Part shown: piece by piece, positions 35,297 through 43,617 of the stretch
How the letters are laid out: each line of letters opens with the position of its first letter
Numbering within the stretch: position 1 is the stretch's first letter
Assembly: GCF_011065895.1 (NCBI RefSeq)
Contig: NZ_JAALCR010000011.1
Coordinates: 124,001-188,000 of the forward strand
DNA length: 64,000 nucleotides
Direction of reading: 5' to 3'
DNA from: Paludisphaera rhizosphaerae
GTDB lineage: Bacteria > Planctomycetota > Planctomycetia > Isosphaerales > Isosphaeraceae
Notes under the pieces: generated by a model
The model's database searches: none
What the model saw: the letters and a program-made list of their open reading frames with translations, nothing else
What the model was told of the DNA's origin: nothing
Program-made: the position numbers and the translations under genes

Positions 35297-36064
35297 TTGA
35301 GCCTCTTCGACCTGACGGGGAAGACCGCGATCATCACCGGCGGCAACGGCGGCATCGGCCTGGGCATGGCCATGGGCATGGCCGAGGCCGGCGCATCAGT
35401 CGCCTTGGTGGGACGCAACGCCGAGAAGACCCGCGCCGCCGCCGAGAGCGTGACGAGCCAAACCGGCGCCAAGGCCCTGGCGGTCGTCGCCGACCTCAGC
35501 AAGCCGGAAGACGTTGAGCGGGCCGTCGCCGAGGCCGGCGAGCACTTCGGGCGGATCGACGCCCTGTTCAACAACGCCGGCATCAACATCCGCAAGCCGC
35601 CCCAGGATCTTTCGCTGGACGAGTGGAACCAGGTGATGAACGCCAACATCACCTCGGCGTTCCTGGCCTCCAAGGCCGTCTACCCCTGGATGAAGAAGCA
35701 GGGGGGCGGCAAAATCGTCAACACCGGCAGCATGACGTCGATTCTTGGCTCCCCCTTTGCGACCGCTTACGCCGCGTCGAAGGGAGCGATCGTCCAGCTC
35801 ACCAAGAGCCTGGCCCTCTCATGGGCGGCCGACAACATCCAGGTCAACGCCATCCTCCCCGGCTGGTTCGACACCGAGATGACCATCGCCGCGCGCCAGC
35901 AGGTTCCCGGTCTGCACGAGCGCGTCGTCGCGCGGATCGCCTACGGCCGCTGGGCCAAGCCCGAGGACATGGCCGGCGCGGCCGTCTTCCTCGCCAGCAA
36001 GGCCAGCGACTACATTACGGGCGTCGCCCTCCCCGTCGACGGCGGCTACCTCGCGGCCCTCTGA
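35297..36064 (+). CDS. Short-chain dehydrogenase/reductase (classical SDR)
   Basis: A 255-residue NAD(P)-dependent oxidoreductase. The cofactor motif is TGGNGGIGLGM, then NNAGIN, the catalytic Ser in VNTGSMTS, and Tyr-x3-Lys in YAASKGA. It closely resembles gluconate 5-dehydrogenase and KduD-type enzymes in length and layout, but the substrate is unknown. TTG 35297 gives the usual SDR start (SLFDLTGKTAIITGG); the ATG 35234 alternative adds 21 residues of Lys/Arg/Gly-rich sequence with no ribosome site. Its 3' end faces the decarboxylase gene after 27 bases. Confidence 0.88.
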   Translation: MSLFDLTGKTAIITGGNGGIGLGMAMGMAEAGASVALVGRNAEKTRAAAESVTSQTGAKALAVVADLSKPEDVERAVAEAGEHFGRIDALFNNAGINIRKPPQDLSLDEWNQVMNANITSAFLASKAVYPWMKKQGGGKIVNTGSMTSILGSPFATAYAASKGAIVQLTKSLALSWAADNIQVNAILPGWFDTEMTIAARQQVPGLHERVVARIAYGRWAKPEDMAGAAVFLASKASDYITGVALPVDGGYLAAL

Positions 36065-36091
36065 GGCCGCGAGTCGTCCCCGCCGAGAGCC

Positions 36092-37264
36092 TCACTCTGT
36101 CGCCGGCGCGATAAAAACATCCTTGCGCGGGAACTTCTCGAAGAGCGAGGCCGGCTTCGAGAAGTTCGTCGCCAGGACGTCGACCGGATTGCCGGCGATC
36201 CACTGCGAGAGGTCGATCGTTTCGTAGACGCCTGTGTTGAAGCCGATCAGCAGTCGGCAGGGTTTGTCGCCGACGTTCTCCACCGAATGCCCATACCCCT
36301 GGGGGATGTAGCCGACGTCCCCCTTCGACAGCGTCTCGGTGCGGTACCGGCCGTGCGAACCGAACATCGTGACGCTCACGTCCCCCTCGATCACGTACTG
36401 CCACTCATCGGCCGTCGGATGCCAGTGCAGCTCGCGGAGCCCCCCCGGGTCGAGGTCGAGGATCACGCCGGTCACCGTCTTGGAGATCGGGAAGGCCTTG
36501 GAATCGACCCGCCATTCTCGCCCGCCGTTGAACGTCCGGTGCGGCGGGCGTTTCAGCAGTTCGTACTTATGCGTCAGCGGCGGCTGGACCCAGCCCTCGA
36601 TCGGCTTCTGCGGAGTCTCGGGAGGCTTCGGCCCCCTCGCGAAGTAAACTTCCTCCTTCGGGAACCCGTCGAAGGCCGACTCCGGCAGGCCGAAGTTCTT
36701 GGCGAGAAGCGGCTTCGGGACGTGGCCGATCCAGTCGCTGATGCTGAACGTGCCGAACTCTGAGAAGTAGCCGTTGTCGAAGATCAGGATGAAGTGGCAC
36801 GGCTCGTCCCCCAGGCACTCCAGCATGTGGCCGTGGCCGCGCGGGAAGTACCAGACGTCGCCGGGCTCGAAGTCGTTGGTCTCCGAGCCGCCGTTGGGGT
36901 CGATGACGGTCGTCCGGACGCGGCCATCCAGGACGAAGGCCCATTCGGCGGCCGTGGCGTGCCAGTGAAGCTCGCGCATCGCGCCGGGCTCCAGCTTCAT
37001 CGAAACGCCGGCGATCCCCTTGGAAACCGGCAGTTGCAGAACCGTCGCCTCCTTGCCGTAGCTGCCGCCGATCACCTTGCCGTGCGACTTCTCCAGCTCG
37101 AACTTGAAGGTCGGCAGCTCCTCGCCGGCGAGAACCGGGTCGGGGACGTTGTTCATGAAGGTGGGGTCGCCGGCCTCCGCTCGCCTGGACGCCGCCGTCG
37201 CGGCCGCAGCCGCCGCGGCGATCCCCGCGCCCGCCAGAAATTCTCGCCTCGGTAGCGTGGCCAT
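36092..37264 (-). CDS. Bicupin oxalate decarboxylase-like protein with Tat signal
   Basis: A 390-residue two-cupin protein. Residues 6-9 (RREF) and a following Ala-rich stretch form a Tat-type signal, so it is exported folded. Cupin 1 ligands are His100, His102, Glu107 and His146; cupin 2 ligands are His280, His282, Glu287 and His326, all fitting Mn binding. The lid of oxalate decarboxylase normally reads SENS with a catalytic Glu; here SEFG (168-171) keeps the Glu169. This supports decarboxylase over oxidase chemistry. AAGGAG sits six bases before the ATG. It is transcribed with the peroxidase gene upstream. Confidence 0.88.
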   Translation of the reverse strand: MATLPRREFLAGAGIAAAAAAATAASRRAEAGDPTFMNNVPDPVLAGEELPTFKFELEKSHGKVIGGSYGKEATVLQLPVSKGIAGVSMKLEPGAMRELHWHATAAEWAFVLDGRVRTTVIDPNGGSETNDFEPGDVWYFPRGHGHMLECLGDEPCHFILIFDNGYFSEFGTFSISDWIGHVPKPLLAKNFGLPESAFDGFPKEEVYFARGPKPPETPQKPIEGWVQPPLTHKYELLKRPPHRTFNGGREWRVDSKAFPISKTVTGVILDLDPGGLRELHWHPTADEWQYVIEGDVSVTMFGSHGRYRTETLSKGDVGYIPQGYGHSVENVGDKPCRLLIGFNTGVYETIDLSQWIAGNPVDVLATNFSKPASLFEKFPRKDVFIAPATE

Positions 37265-37314
37265 GTGAAACTCCTTGAAAATCTCGATCCGATCCTGGGC
37301 GTACAATTTCCATC

Positions 37315-37332
37315 CCCCGGTTGATGCCGGGG
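37315..37332 (-). other. Short hairpin between peroxidase and decarboxylase genes
   Basis: CCCCGG and CCGGGG pair around a six-base loop in the 110-bp gap between the peroxidase stop and the decarboxylase start. It could be an intergenic attenuator or RNA-processing site that sets the ratio of the two products. No T-run follows, so termination is not expected. Confidence 0.35.
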
Positions 37333-37374
37333 TCGCGAGCCAGATCGAATTGACCATCAAAATAACCAACTGGA

Positions 37375-38412
37375 TCAGCGTCGGCCGGATTCCGTCGGAA
37401 ATCCGCCCGAAGGAAGCGTCGGCACCTTTTGGTACTCCGCGGGTTCGGCACCCGTCAGGCTGCCGAGGAAGGCGGAGATGGATGCGACGTCGTCGTCGGA
37501 CAGCTCCTCGCCGAGCTGGACTTTTCCCATGACGCGGACGGCCTTCGGCAAGTCGGCGACCGAGCCGTCGTGGAAGTAGGGCGCCGTCGCCTCGACGTTG
37601 CGGAGGCCGGGGACCTTGAACTTGAAGCGGTCGCCTGGATTGTTGGTAACGCCGAAGCGGCCCTCGTCGTGCACCGTCGAGCCGGTCGCCGTCCAGTAGT
37701 CGGCCACGACGCCGAACTTGCGGAAGCCCTCGCCGCCAACGCCCACGCCCTTGTGGCAGTCGACGCAGCCGATTTCGATGAACTTCTGAAGCCCCTTGCG
37801 CTCGGCGGGAGTGAGGGCGTCGGCCCTGCCGTCGAGATACTCGTCGAACCGCGATCGCGAGATCAGCGTCCGCTCGAACGCCCCGACGGCCTTGCCGAAG
37901 TTCTCGTCGTTGATCGGATCGACCTGGCCGGGGAAGGCCTCGCGAAAGAGCGGCGCATAGCCGGGAATCGCCTCGAGCCGGGCCTTCACGGCGTCGAAAC
38001 CCGAGTTGCCGAAGCCCTTGCCCGCGACTCCCGTCCTGGCCTGATCCTCGACAGTCGGGAACCGTCCGTCCCAGTGCTGAGAGGAATGCAGCGCCGCGTT
38101 GAAGACCGTGGGGGCGTTGCGCGGAAGGTGAAAGTCCAGGGCCCCGATCGATCGCGGAAGCCCGTCGATCGCCGGCAGCGTCGGCAGGTGGCACCGCGAA
38201 CAGCTCGTCGTGCCGTCGGCTGAGATCCGCGGCTCGAAGAACAGCGCCCGGCCCAGGCGGACCCGTTCGGGGGTGGTCGGCGCGTCGGCGGTCGCCATGT
38301 CCTTGGGGAGCGATCGGAAGCGGTCGCGGGCCTGTCCCAGGAGTTCGTCGTCCGCGTCGACGGCGACCGCGAGCAGCATCATGAAGCCGAAGAAGCGCCA
38401 TCGCATCGTCAT
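37375..38412 (-). CDS. Di-heme cytochrome c peroxidase (CCP/MauG family)
   Basis: A 345-residue exported enzyme with two CxxCH heme sites, CSRCH (about residue 70) and CVDCH (about residue 215), in the layout of the bacterial cytochrome c peroxidases that reduce hydrogen peroxide with cytochrome electrons. Other expected parts are FEPRISADGTTSCSRCH, RNAPTVFNAALHSSQHWDGR and LRNVEATAPYFHDGSV. The N-terminus has a weak signal-like helix (WRFFGFMMLLAVAVDA). ATG 38412 has GGGGAG upstream. It is the first gene of a two-gene unit with the oxalate decarboxylase; the pair is divergent from the sigma/kinase operon. Confidence 0.9.
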   Translation of the reverse strand: MTMRWRFFGFMMLLAVAVDADDELLGQARDRFRSLPKDMATADAPTTPERVRLGRALFFEPRISADGTTSCSRCHLPTLPAIDGLPRSIGALDFHLPRNAPTVFNAALHSSQHWDGRFPTVEDQARTGVAGKGFGNSGFDAVKARLEAIPGYAPLFREAFPGQVDPINDENFGKAVGAFERTLISRSRFDEYLDGRADALTPAERKGLQKFIEIGCVDCHKGVGVGGEGFRKFGVVADYWTATGSTVHDEGRFGVTNNPGDRFKFKVPGLRNVEATAPYFHDGSVADLPKAVRVMGKVQLGEELSDDDVASISAFLGSLTGAEPAEYQKVPTLPSGGFPTESGRR

Positions 38413-38578
38413 GATCCCGTCTCCCCACGTCTCGCGTCCGATTCGACACCTCGCCCGCCGCAAGGGACGCGAGGAATCTCGACGCGACCCTTCATCGGCT
38501 TGCCGAGTTCTCGCAAGTCCTGGAAAATGTTCGTCTGAAACAGCGAGGGCCGACAATCAAATTCCACGGGGAGTTGTG

Positions 38579-39154
38579 ATGGAACCGGGCGGCGAGGTGA
38601 CCCAGATCCTCGGGCGAGCGCGCGGCGGCGACGAGCACGCTCGGGACGAGTTGCTCTCACTGCTCTATGAGGAGCTGCGCCGGGTGGCCGGCCGGATGAT
38701 GACGCGAGAGCGTTCCGACCACACGCTCTCGCCGACGGCCGTCGTCCACGAGGCCGTGATCCGGCTGCTGGGCGAAGAGGTCTTTGAAAAGGCCGACGAC
38801 CGCGGCTTCCTGCTAGCCTCGGCGGCGCGGGCCATGCGCGAGGTCCTCATCGACCACGCCCGCCGACGCGCTGCGGGGCGTCGCGGCGGCAAGTGGAAGC
38901 GGGTGCCGATGGACGGCGTCGTGGACTATTTCGAGCAGCAAGGGCTCGACGTGATCGCCGTTCACGAGAGCCTCGACCGCCTGGCGAAGATGAGCGAGCG
39001 GCAGGCGCAGGTGATGACCCTCCGCTACTTCGCCGGGATGACCGTCCCGGAGGTCGCCGAGGCCCTCGGGGTGGCCGTCGTCACCGTCGAGCGCGACTGG
39101 CGGCTGGCGCGGGCCTGGCTGGGCGAACAGCTCCGCGGGGGCGAAGAAGGATGA
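38579..39154 (+). CDS. ECF sigma factor (TIGR02999-like)
   Basis: A 191-residue ECF-type sigma factor with regions 2 and 4. Region 2 has LLSLLYEELRRVAGRMM, HTLSPTAVVHEAVIRLL and FLLASAARAMREVLIDHARR; region 4 has LRYFAGMTVPEVAEALGVAV ending VERDWRLARAWL. The sequence style is that of TIGR02999 family factors, widespread in planctomycetes and often next to kinases. GGGGAG sits five bases before the ATG. Its stop overlaps the start of the kinase gene (ATGA at 39151), so they are made together and the kinase is likely the switch for this factor. Confidence 0.93.
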   Translation: MEPGGEVTQILGRARGGDEHARDELLSLLYEELRRVAGRMMTRERSDHTLSPTAVVHEAVIRLLGEEVFEKADDRGFLLASAARAMREVLIDHARRRAAGRRGGKWKRVPMDGVVDYFEQQGLDVIAVHESLDRLAKMSERQAQVMTLRYFAGMTVPEVAEALGVAVVTVERDWRLARAWLGEQLRGGEEG

Positions 39155-40989
39155 ACGACGCCCGCTGGCGGCGCGTCGCCGAGTTGTTCGACGAGGCGGT
39201 TCAGCTTCCCGTCGCCGATCGCGACCGCTGGCTGCAATCCGCCTGCGGCGAGGATCTCGAGCTGCTGGAGGAGATCCGACGCCTCGTCCGACAGGATGAA
39301 CGCGCGGAAGGGGACGGCTTCCTCTCGCTCCCCGAGGAATCGGCCTCGACGACCTGGGTCCGTCCGCGAGGTCGGGAACCCGAGGAATCCTCCACGGAAT
39401 CGAACGAGGGCCGAGGGGGCCGGCGCGGCTTCACGCCCTATGAGGCGATCCGGCACGCCTCGGCCTCTCATTCGATCGGGGGACGCGACCTCGCCCGCCG
39501 CCGCCTGATCGGGCTGACGACCACGTGCCTGGTTATCACGCTGTTCATTCTGGCCTGGAAATTCACCGTCGTCCGCGACCCGAACCCCTGGCAAGCTCTG
39601 CCGTATTCGCTGCTCGTCGTCGCTCTTGGGACGCTCGTCCTCGTCCTCAACGGTCCGCGTCTCTTCACGCTCTCCGAGTTCCGGGCGATCGAGCTGGGGA
39701 TGATCGGGACGGTCGCCGTCGTCTACGCGTTCGCCCAGTATCAGACGATGCTCGATTTCTCGCTCCGCGACGACCCGGACCGGGCGCAGCTCGTGTTCAA
39801 CCATCGGGTCCTGATCGCGACCATCCTGATCATGTCGTACGGCATCTACGCGCCGACAAGCTGGCGACGAGCCGCGCTGGTGGTCGGCTCGATCGCCCTG
39901 CTGCCGTTCGTGACGCTCGTCATCCTGCTCATGCGGCACCCCGGGCCGATGACCTGGATGGCTCAACTGGGCCGGGAGCGCGGCAGCACGCCGCTGGCGC
40001 ACTTCGGCTTCGACGCCGTCCTGCTGCTGATCCTCGCCGCCTGGTCGACGCACGGCGCCTACACCATCACCCGACTCCGTCGCCAGGAGCGCGAGGCCCG
40101 CCGGATGGGCCAGTACCGCCTGATCCGCAAGCTGGGAGCCGGGGGGATGGGCGAGGTCCACCTGGCCGAGCACAAGTTCCTCAAGCGGCCTTGCGCCTTG
40201 AAATTGATCCGCCCCGGCGTCGTCGCGGACGCCCGGACGCTGGAGCGGTTCGAGCGAGAAGTCCGGATCACGGCCGAGTTGTCTCACCCCAACACGGTCG
40301 ACGTCTACGACTACGGCCGCACCGAGGACGGCGAGTATTTCTACGTGATGGAATACCTGCCGGGCCTGAGCCTGGAGGATCTCGTCCGCCGCCACGGCCC
40401 GCTGCCGCCGGGGAGGACCGTGCACCTGCTGCGGCAGGTTTGCATGGCGCTCGCGGAGGCTCACGACGCCGGCCTGGTCCACCGCGACATCAAGCCGTCG
40501 AACATCTTCGCCACTCGCCGGGGGGGCGTCGACGACGTGGCCAAGCTGCTCGATTTCGGCCTGGTCAGGATCCCCGACGCCCGTTCGGCCGACCTGAGCG
40601 GCGAAGGGCGGATCCAGGGGACCCCCGCGTTCATGGCCCCCGAACAGGCCACCGGCGACGCCGAGGTCGACGCCCGCAGCGACGTCTATTCCCTGGGTGC
40701 GGTCGCCTACTTCCTGCTCACCGGCGAACCCCCTTTCGCCCAGGGAAGCGCCGTGGCGATCTTGATCGCCGCCGCCCGCGATACGGTTACGCCCCCCTCG
40801 AAGCGCCGTCCGGGCGTCCCCGAGGATCTGGAGCGCGTCGTCCTCCGCTGCCTGGAGAAGCGACCCGAGGATCGCTACCAGAACATCCGCGACCTGGAGC
40901 GAGCCCTGGCCGCCTGCTCCTCGGCAAACGAATGGGGCTCGGAACGCGCCGCCCTTTGGTGGCGCGAGTCCGAGCCCACGGCTTTCTGA
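39151..40989 (+). CDS. Six-helix membrane Ser/Thr protein kinase
   Basis: A 612-residue protein coupled to the ECF sigma gene. The first 115 residues are cytosolic and start WRRVAELFDEAVQLPVADRD, a segment seen before many planctomycete and acidobacterial kinases. Residues about 118-312 form six membrane helices (LIGLTTTCLVITLFILAW, LPYSLLVVALGTLVLVL, AIELGMIGTVAVVYAFA, VLIATILIMSYGIY, ALVVGSIALLPFVTLVILL, AVLLLILAAWSTHGAYTI). The C-terminal Hanks-type kinase has GAGGMGEV, catalytic Lys in CALKLI, HRDIKPSN, DFG and APE motifs. The order (membrane part before kinase) is not the common PknB order. Confidence 0.92.
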   Translation: MNDARWRRVAELFDEAVQLPVADRDRWLQSACGEDLELLEEIRRLVRQDERAEGDGFLSLPEESASTTWVRPRGREPEESSTESNEGRGGRRGFTPYEAIRHASASHSIGGRDLARRRLIGLTTTCLVITLFILAWKFTVVRDPNPWQALPYSLLVVALGTLVLVLNGPRLFTLSEFRAIELGMIGTVAVVYAFAQYQTMLDFSLRDDPDRAQLVFNHRVLIATILIMSYGIYAPTSWRRAALVVGSIALLPFVTLVILLMRHPGPMTWMAQLGRERGSTPLAHFGFDAVLLLILAAWSTHGAYTITRLRRQEREARRMGQYRLIRKLGAGGMGEVHLAEHKFLKRPCALKLIRPGVVADARTLERFEREVRITAELSHPNTVDVYDYGRTEDGEYFYVMEYLPGLSLEDLVRRHGPLPPGRTVHLLRQVCMALAEAHDAGLVHRDIKPSNIFATRRGGVDDVAKLLDFGLVRIPDARSADLSGEGRIQGTPAFMAPEQATGDAEVDARSDVYSLGAVAYFLLTGEPPFAQGSAVAILIAAARDTVTPPSKRRPGVPEDLERVVLRCLEKRPEDRYQNIRDLERALAACSSANEWGSERAALWWRESEPTAF

Positions 40990-41001
40990 ACGGCGAACGA
41001 C

Positions 41002-41973
41002 TCAGACGCCGACCGGCTGGCCGATCATCTTGGAGACGAGCTTCTCCAGGCTGACGATGTCGGCGGCGAACTTGCGGATGCCGTCGGCGAGCTTCTCAGT
41101 CGCCATGGCGTCCTCGTTGAGCATCCAGCGGAAGCCCTTCTCGTCGAGCGAGATCTTCGGCTCGGATTCGCCCTCGGCCTTGGGGGAGAGCTTGCGAACG
41201 AGCGTCTCGTCGGTCGCTTCCAGCTCCTTGAGAAGGTCGGGGGAGATGGTCAGCAGGTCGCAGCCGGCCAGCTCGACGATCTCGCCGATGTTCCGGAAGC
41301 TGGCGCCCATGACCTCGGTCTTGTAGCCGTGGGACTTGTAATAGCGGTAGATCCGCTGCACCGACTCGACGCCCGGGTCCTCGGTCGGCGGGATCGACTT
41401 CACGCCTCGGTCCTTCAGGTGCCAGTCGAGGATCCGGCCGACGAACGGCGAGATCAGGGTCACGCCGGCCTCGGCGCAGGCGACGGCCTGCGGGAAGCTG
41501 AAGAGCAGCGTCAGGTTGCAGTGGATCCCTTCCTTCTCCAGCCGCTCGGCGGCCCGGATCCCCTCCCAGGTGGAGGCGATCTTGATGAGGATCCGATCCT
41601 TGTCCACCCCCTCCGCCTTGTACAGGTCGATCAGGTGGCGGGCCTTGGCGATGGTCCCCTCGACGTCGAACGAGAGCCGGGCGTCGACCTCGGTCGAGAC
41701 GCGCCCGGGGACGATCTGGAGAATCTCCTTGCCGAAGCCGACGGCCAGCTTGTCCATGCAGGCTTCAAGCTGGGCCTTGGGATCGTCTTCGGTCGACTGA
41801 GCGAACGAGACGGCGGCGTCGACGATCCGCTTGTACTGCGGCATCTGGGCCGCTTTGTAAAGGAGCGATGGGTTCGTGGTGGTGTCGCGGGGCTTGTACC
41901 GGGCGATCGCTTCGATGTCACCAGTGTCGGCCACCACCACCGTCATCGCACGCAACTGGTCAAGCAGGCTCAT
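41002..41973 (-). CDS. tal: Transaldolase
   Basis: A 323-residue enzyme of the non-oxidative pentose phosphate path that moves a three-carbon unit between sedoheptulose 7-phosphate and glyceraldehyde 3-phosphate. The Schiff-base Lys131 lies in [12 protein letters not shown]; other typical parts are [32 protein letters not shown] and [10 protein letters not shown]. Length matches TalB of E. coli. It converges with the kinase gene after 12 bases and is divergent from the HAD-IIA gene. Confidence 0.96.
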   Translation of the reverse strand: MSLLDQLRAMTVVVADTGDIEAIARYKPRDTTTNPSLLYKAAQMPQYKRIVDAAVSFAQSTEDDPKAQLEACMDKLAVGFGKEILQIVPGRVSTEVDARLSFDVEGTIAKARHLIDLYKAEGVDKDRILIKIASTWEGIRAAERLEKEGIHCNLTLLFSFPQAVACAEAGVTLISPFVGRILDWHLKDRGVKSIPPTEDPGVESVQRIYRYYKSHGYKTEVMGASFRNIGEIVELAGCDLLTISPDLLKELEATDETLVRKLSPKAEGESEPKISLDEKGFRWMLNEDAMATEKLADGIRKFAADIVSLEKLVSKMIGQPVGV

Positions 41974-42164
41974 TCCGCGTTCCTCGCTCGCTGGCGTTCA
42001 AGGATGCATTCGACATCGTGTTCCACGTCGCTTCCAGAAGGCATTATAGCGATGGGCGACTGTTGGGAACATCGCTCGCTGGGCGATCGGGTAGGGCCGG
42101 CGGGCCGAACGTGGTAGACTCTCACGCTCGGGGGGAAGCCGACGGAGCCGGAGGGGAGGAGCCT

Positions 42165-42974
42165 TTGACGAGCCTGCGAACGATCCGGGGATTCGCGTTC
42201 GACCTCGACGGCACGATCTGGGCCGGCCCGCGTTTGCTTCCGGGTGCGGCGGAGATCGTGGCCGCGATGCGGGACGCCGGGCTGGCGGTCGTCTTCGCGT
42301 CCAACTCCTCGCGCAAAGGGGCGACCGCGCTGGCCCGCGAGCTGACTCGCCTGGGAGTGCCGGCCACGGCCGCCGAGGTCGTCGCCGCCTTCGACCTCAC
42401 GGCCGCGGAGTTGCTCGAGCGGGTTGGTCCGGTCCCCGTGCTGGCGATCGGGACCGACGACCTGTCGGACTCGCTGGCCGACGCCGGCCATACCCCGATC
42501 CCCCCCGAACGCTGGACCGAGGCCCGAGCCGTGGTCGTCGCCAACGACCCGATGTTCGACTTCGGCCGGCTCCGAGCCGCCTCGCGAGCCGTGGCCGCCG
42601 GAGCGGCCTTCTTCGCGGTGAACCTGGACGCCCGCTATCCCGTCTCCGACGGATTCGACCCCGGTTGCGGCGCGCTCGTGGAGGCGGTGGCCACCGCCTC
42701 GCGGGTTCGGCCCATCGTCGTCGGCAAGCCCCATCCCCGGCTGTTCGAAGAAGCTGTCGCCCGGCTGGGCTGCTCGGCGGCCGAGGCGGCGATGGTCGGC
42801 GACAGCCAGGCCTCGGACATCGTCGGCGGCCGGGCGGCGGGGATGTTCACCGTCTGGGTCGCTCCCCATGAGGACGTTCCCGCCCTCGTCGAGCCCAGCC
42901 TGGCCGTCGACGGCCTCCCCGACCTGCTCCGCCTCTGGCGCGAGGCTGCGGAAGGGGCTTCCTCCGCCCGGTAG
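42165..42974 (+). CDS. HAD-IIA (NagD-type) phosphatase
   Basis: A 269-residue HAD phosphatase of subfamily IIA. Motif I is FDLDGTIW, motif II ASNSSRKG, the Lys in VVGKPHPRLFEEAV, motif IV MVGDSQASDIVGG; the C2-type cap is in the middle. TTG 42165 is the start: GGAGGGGAGGA lies a few bases upstream and it gives the usual HAD-IIA length. The likely job is dephosphorylation of a small metabolite such as a sugar, glycerol phosphate or p-nitrophenyl-like substrate. Confidence 0.85.
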   Translation: MTSLRTIRGFAFDLDGTIWAGPRLLPGAAEIVAAMRDAGLAVVFASNSSRKGATALARELTRLGVPATAAEVVAAFDLTAAELLERVGPVPVLAIGTDDLSDSLADAGHTPIPPERWTEARAVVVANDPMFDFGRLRAASRAVAAGAAFFAVNLDARYPVSDGFDPGCGALVEAVATASRVRPIVVGKPHPRLFEEAVARLGCSAAEAAMVGDSQASDIVGGRAAGMFTVWVAPHEDVPALVEPSLAVDGLPDLLRLWREAAEGASSAR

Positions 42975-43031
42975 AATCGGGGCGAGGCGTCGCTGCGACG
43001 CCTCACGTCCTACCCTCCACCGGAGCCGACA

Positions 43032-43610
43032 ATGCGTGCACTCGCGACGACCTCGGGCCTGCTGGCCGCCGTTCTGAGCCTGGCGACGACCTCCTCCGCG
43101 CAGGCGGCCGACAAGTACACCGTCGACCCCGCCCACACCGCGACGGTTTTCAAGGTCGAGCACGGCGGCTTCAGCTGGACCTACGGCCGCTTCAACGACG
43201 TCTCGGGCTCGTTCACGATCGACGCCCAGAACGCCGAGGCCTCCAAGTTCCAGATCGTCGCCAAGGTCGACAGCCTCGACACCGGCAACGCCCAGCGCGA
43301 CGGGCATCTCAAGAGCCCGGACTTCTTCAACGCCAAGCAGTTCCCCGCCATCACCTTCGTCAGCACCTCCGTCTCCAAGCACGCCAACGGCCTGCAGGTC
43401 GTCGGCGATCTGACGCTGCACGGCGTCACCAAGCCCGTCACCCTCGTCCTGGTCGGCGGCAAGACGGGCGAGTTCCCCAAGGGCGTCCAGCGCACCGGTT
43501 ACTCCACCGAGATCTCAATCAAGCGGTCGGAGTTTGGCATGGACAAGATGATCCCCGCCGCCGGCGACGAGGTCGTCATTCAGATCAGCTTCGAAGGCAC
43601 GAAGTCCTGA
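43032..43610 (+). CDS. YceI-family exported protein
   Basis: A 192-residue protein with a signal peptide (ATTSGLLAAVLSLATTSSAQA) and the YceI lipocalin-like fold: YTVDPAHTATVFKVEHGGF near the start, GHLKSPDFFNAKQFPAITF and DLTLHGVTKPVTL in the middle. Members bind isoprenoids or similar lipids in the periplasm. CGGAG lies six bases before the ATG. The membrane protein gene begins seven bases after its stop, so the two are one operon. Confidence 0.92.
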   Translation: MRALATTSGLLAAVLSLATTSSAQAADKYTVDPAHTATVFKVEHGGFSWTYGRFNDVSGSFTIDAQNAEASKFQIVAKVDSLDTGNAQRDGHLKSPDFFNAKQFPAITFVSTSVSKHANGLQVVGDLTLHGVTKPVTLVLVGGKTGEFPKGVQRTGYSTEISIKRSEFGMDKMIPAAGDEVVIQISFEGTKS

Positions 43611-43617
43611 TCGCCCC

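Noticed and set aside
36092-37264. Oxalate oxidase or a simple cupin dioxygenase instead of decarboxylase.
   Set aside because: It has two cupins with four ligands each, and keeps the lid Glu. Oxidases are single-cupin (germin) or lack this Glu. I keep decarboxylase as the call, with a noted lid variant.
38210-38578. A longer N-terminus of the ECF sigma factor, as the frame is open to 38210.
   Set aside because: That part overlaps the divergent peroxidase gene, has no conserved sequence, and ATG 38579 has GGGGAG at the right distance.
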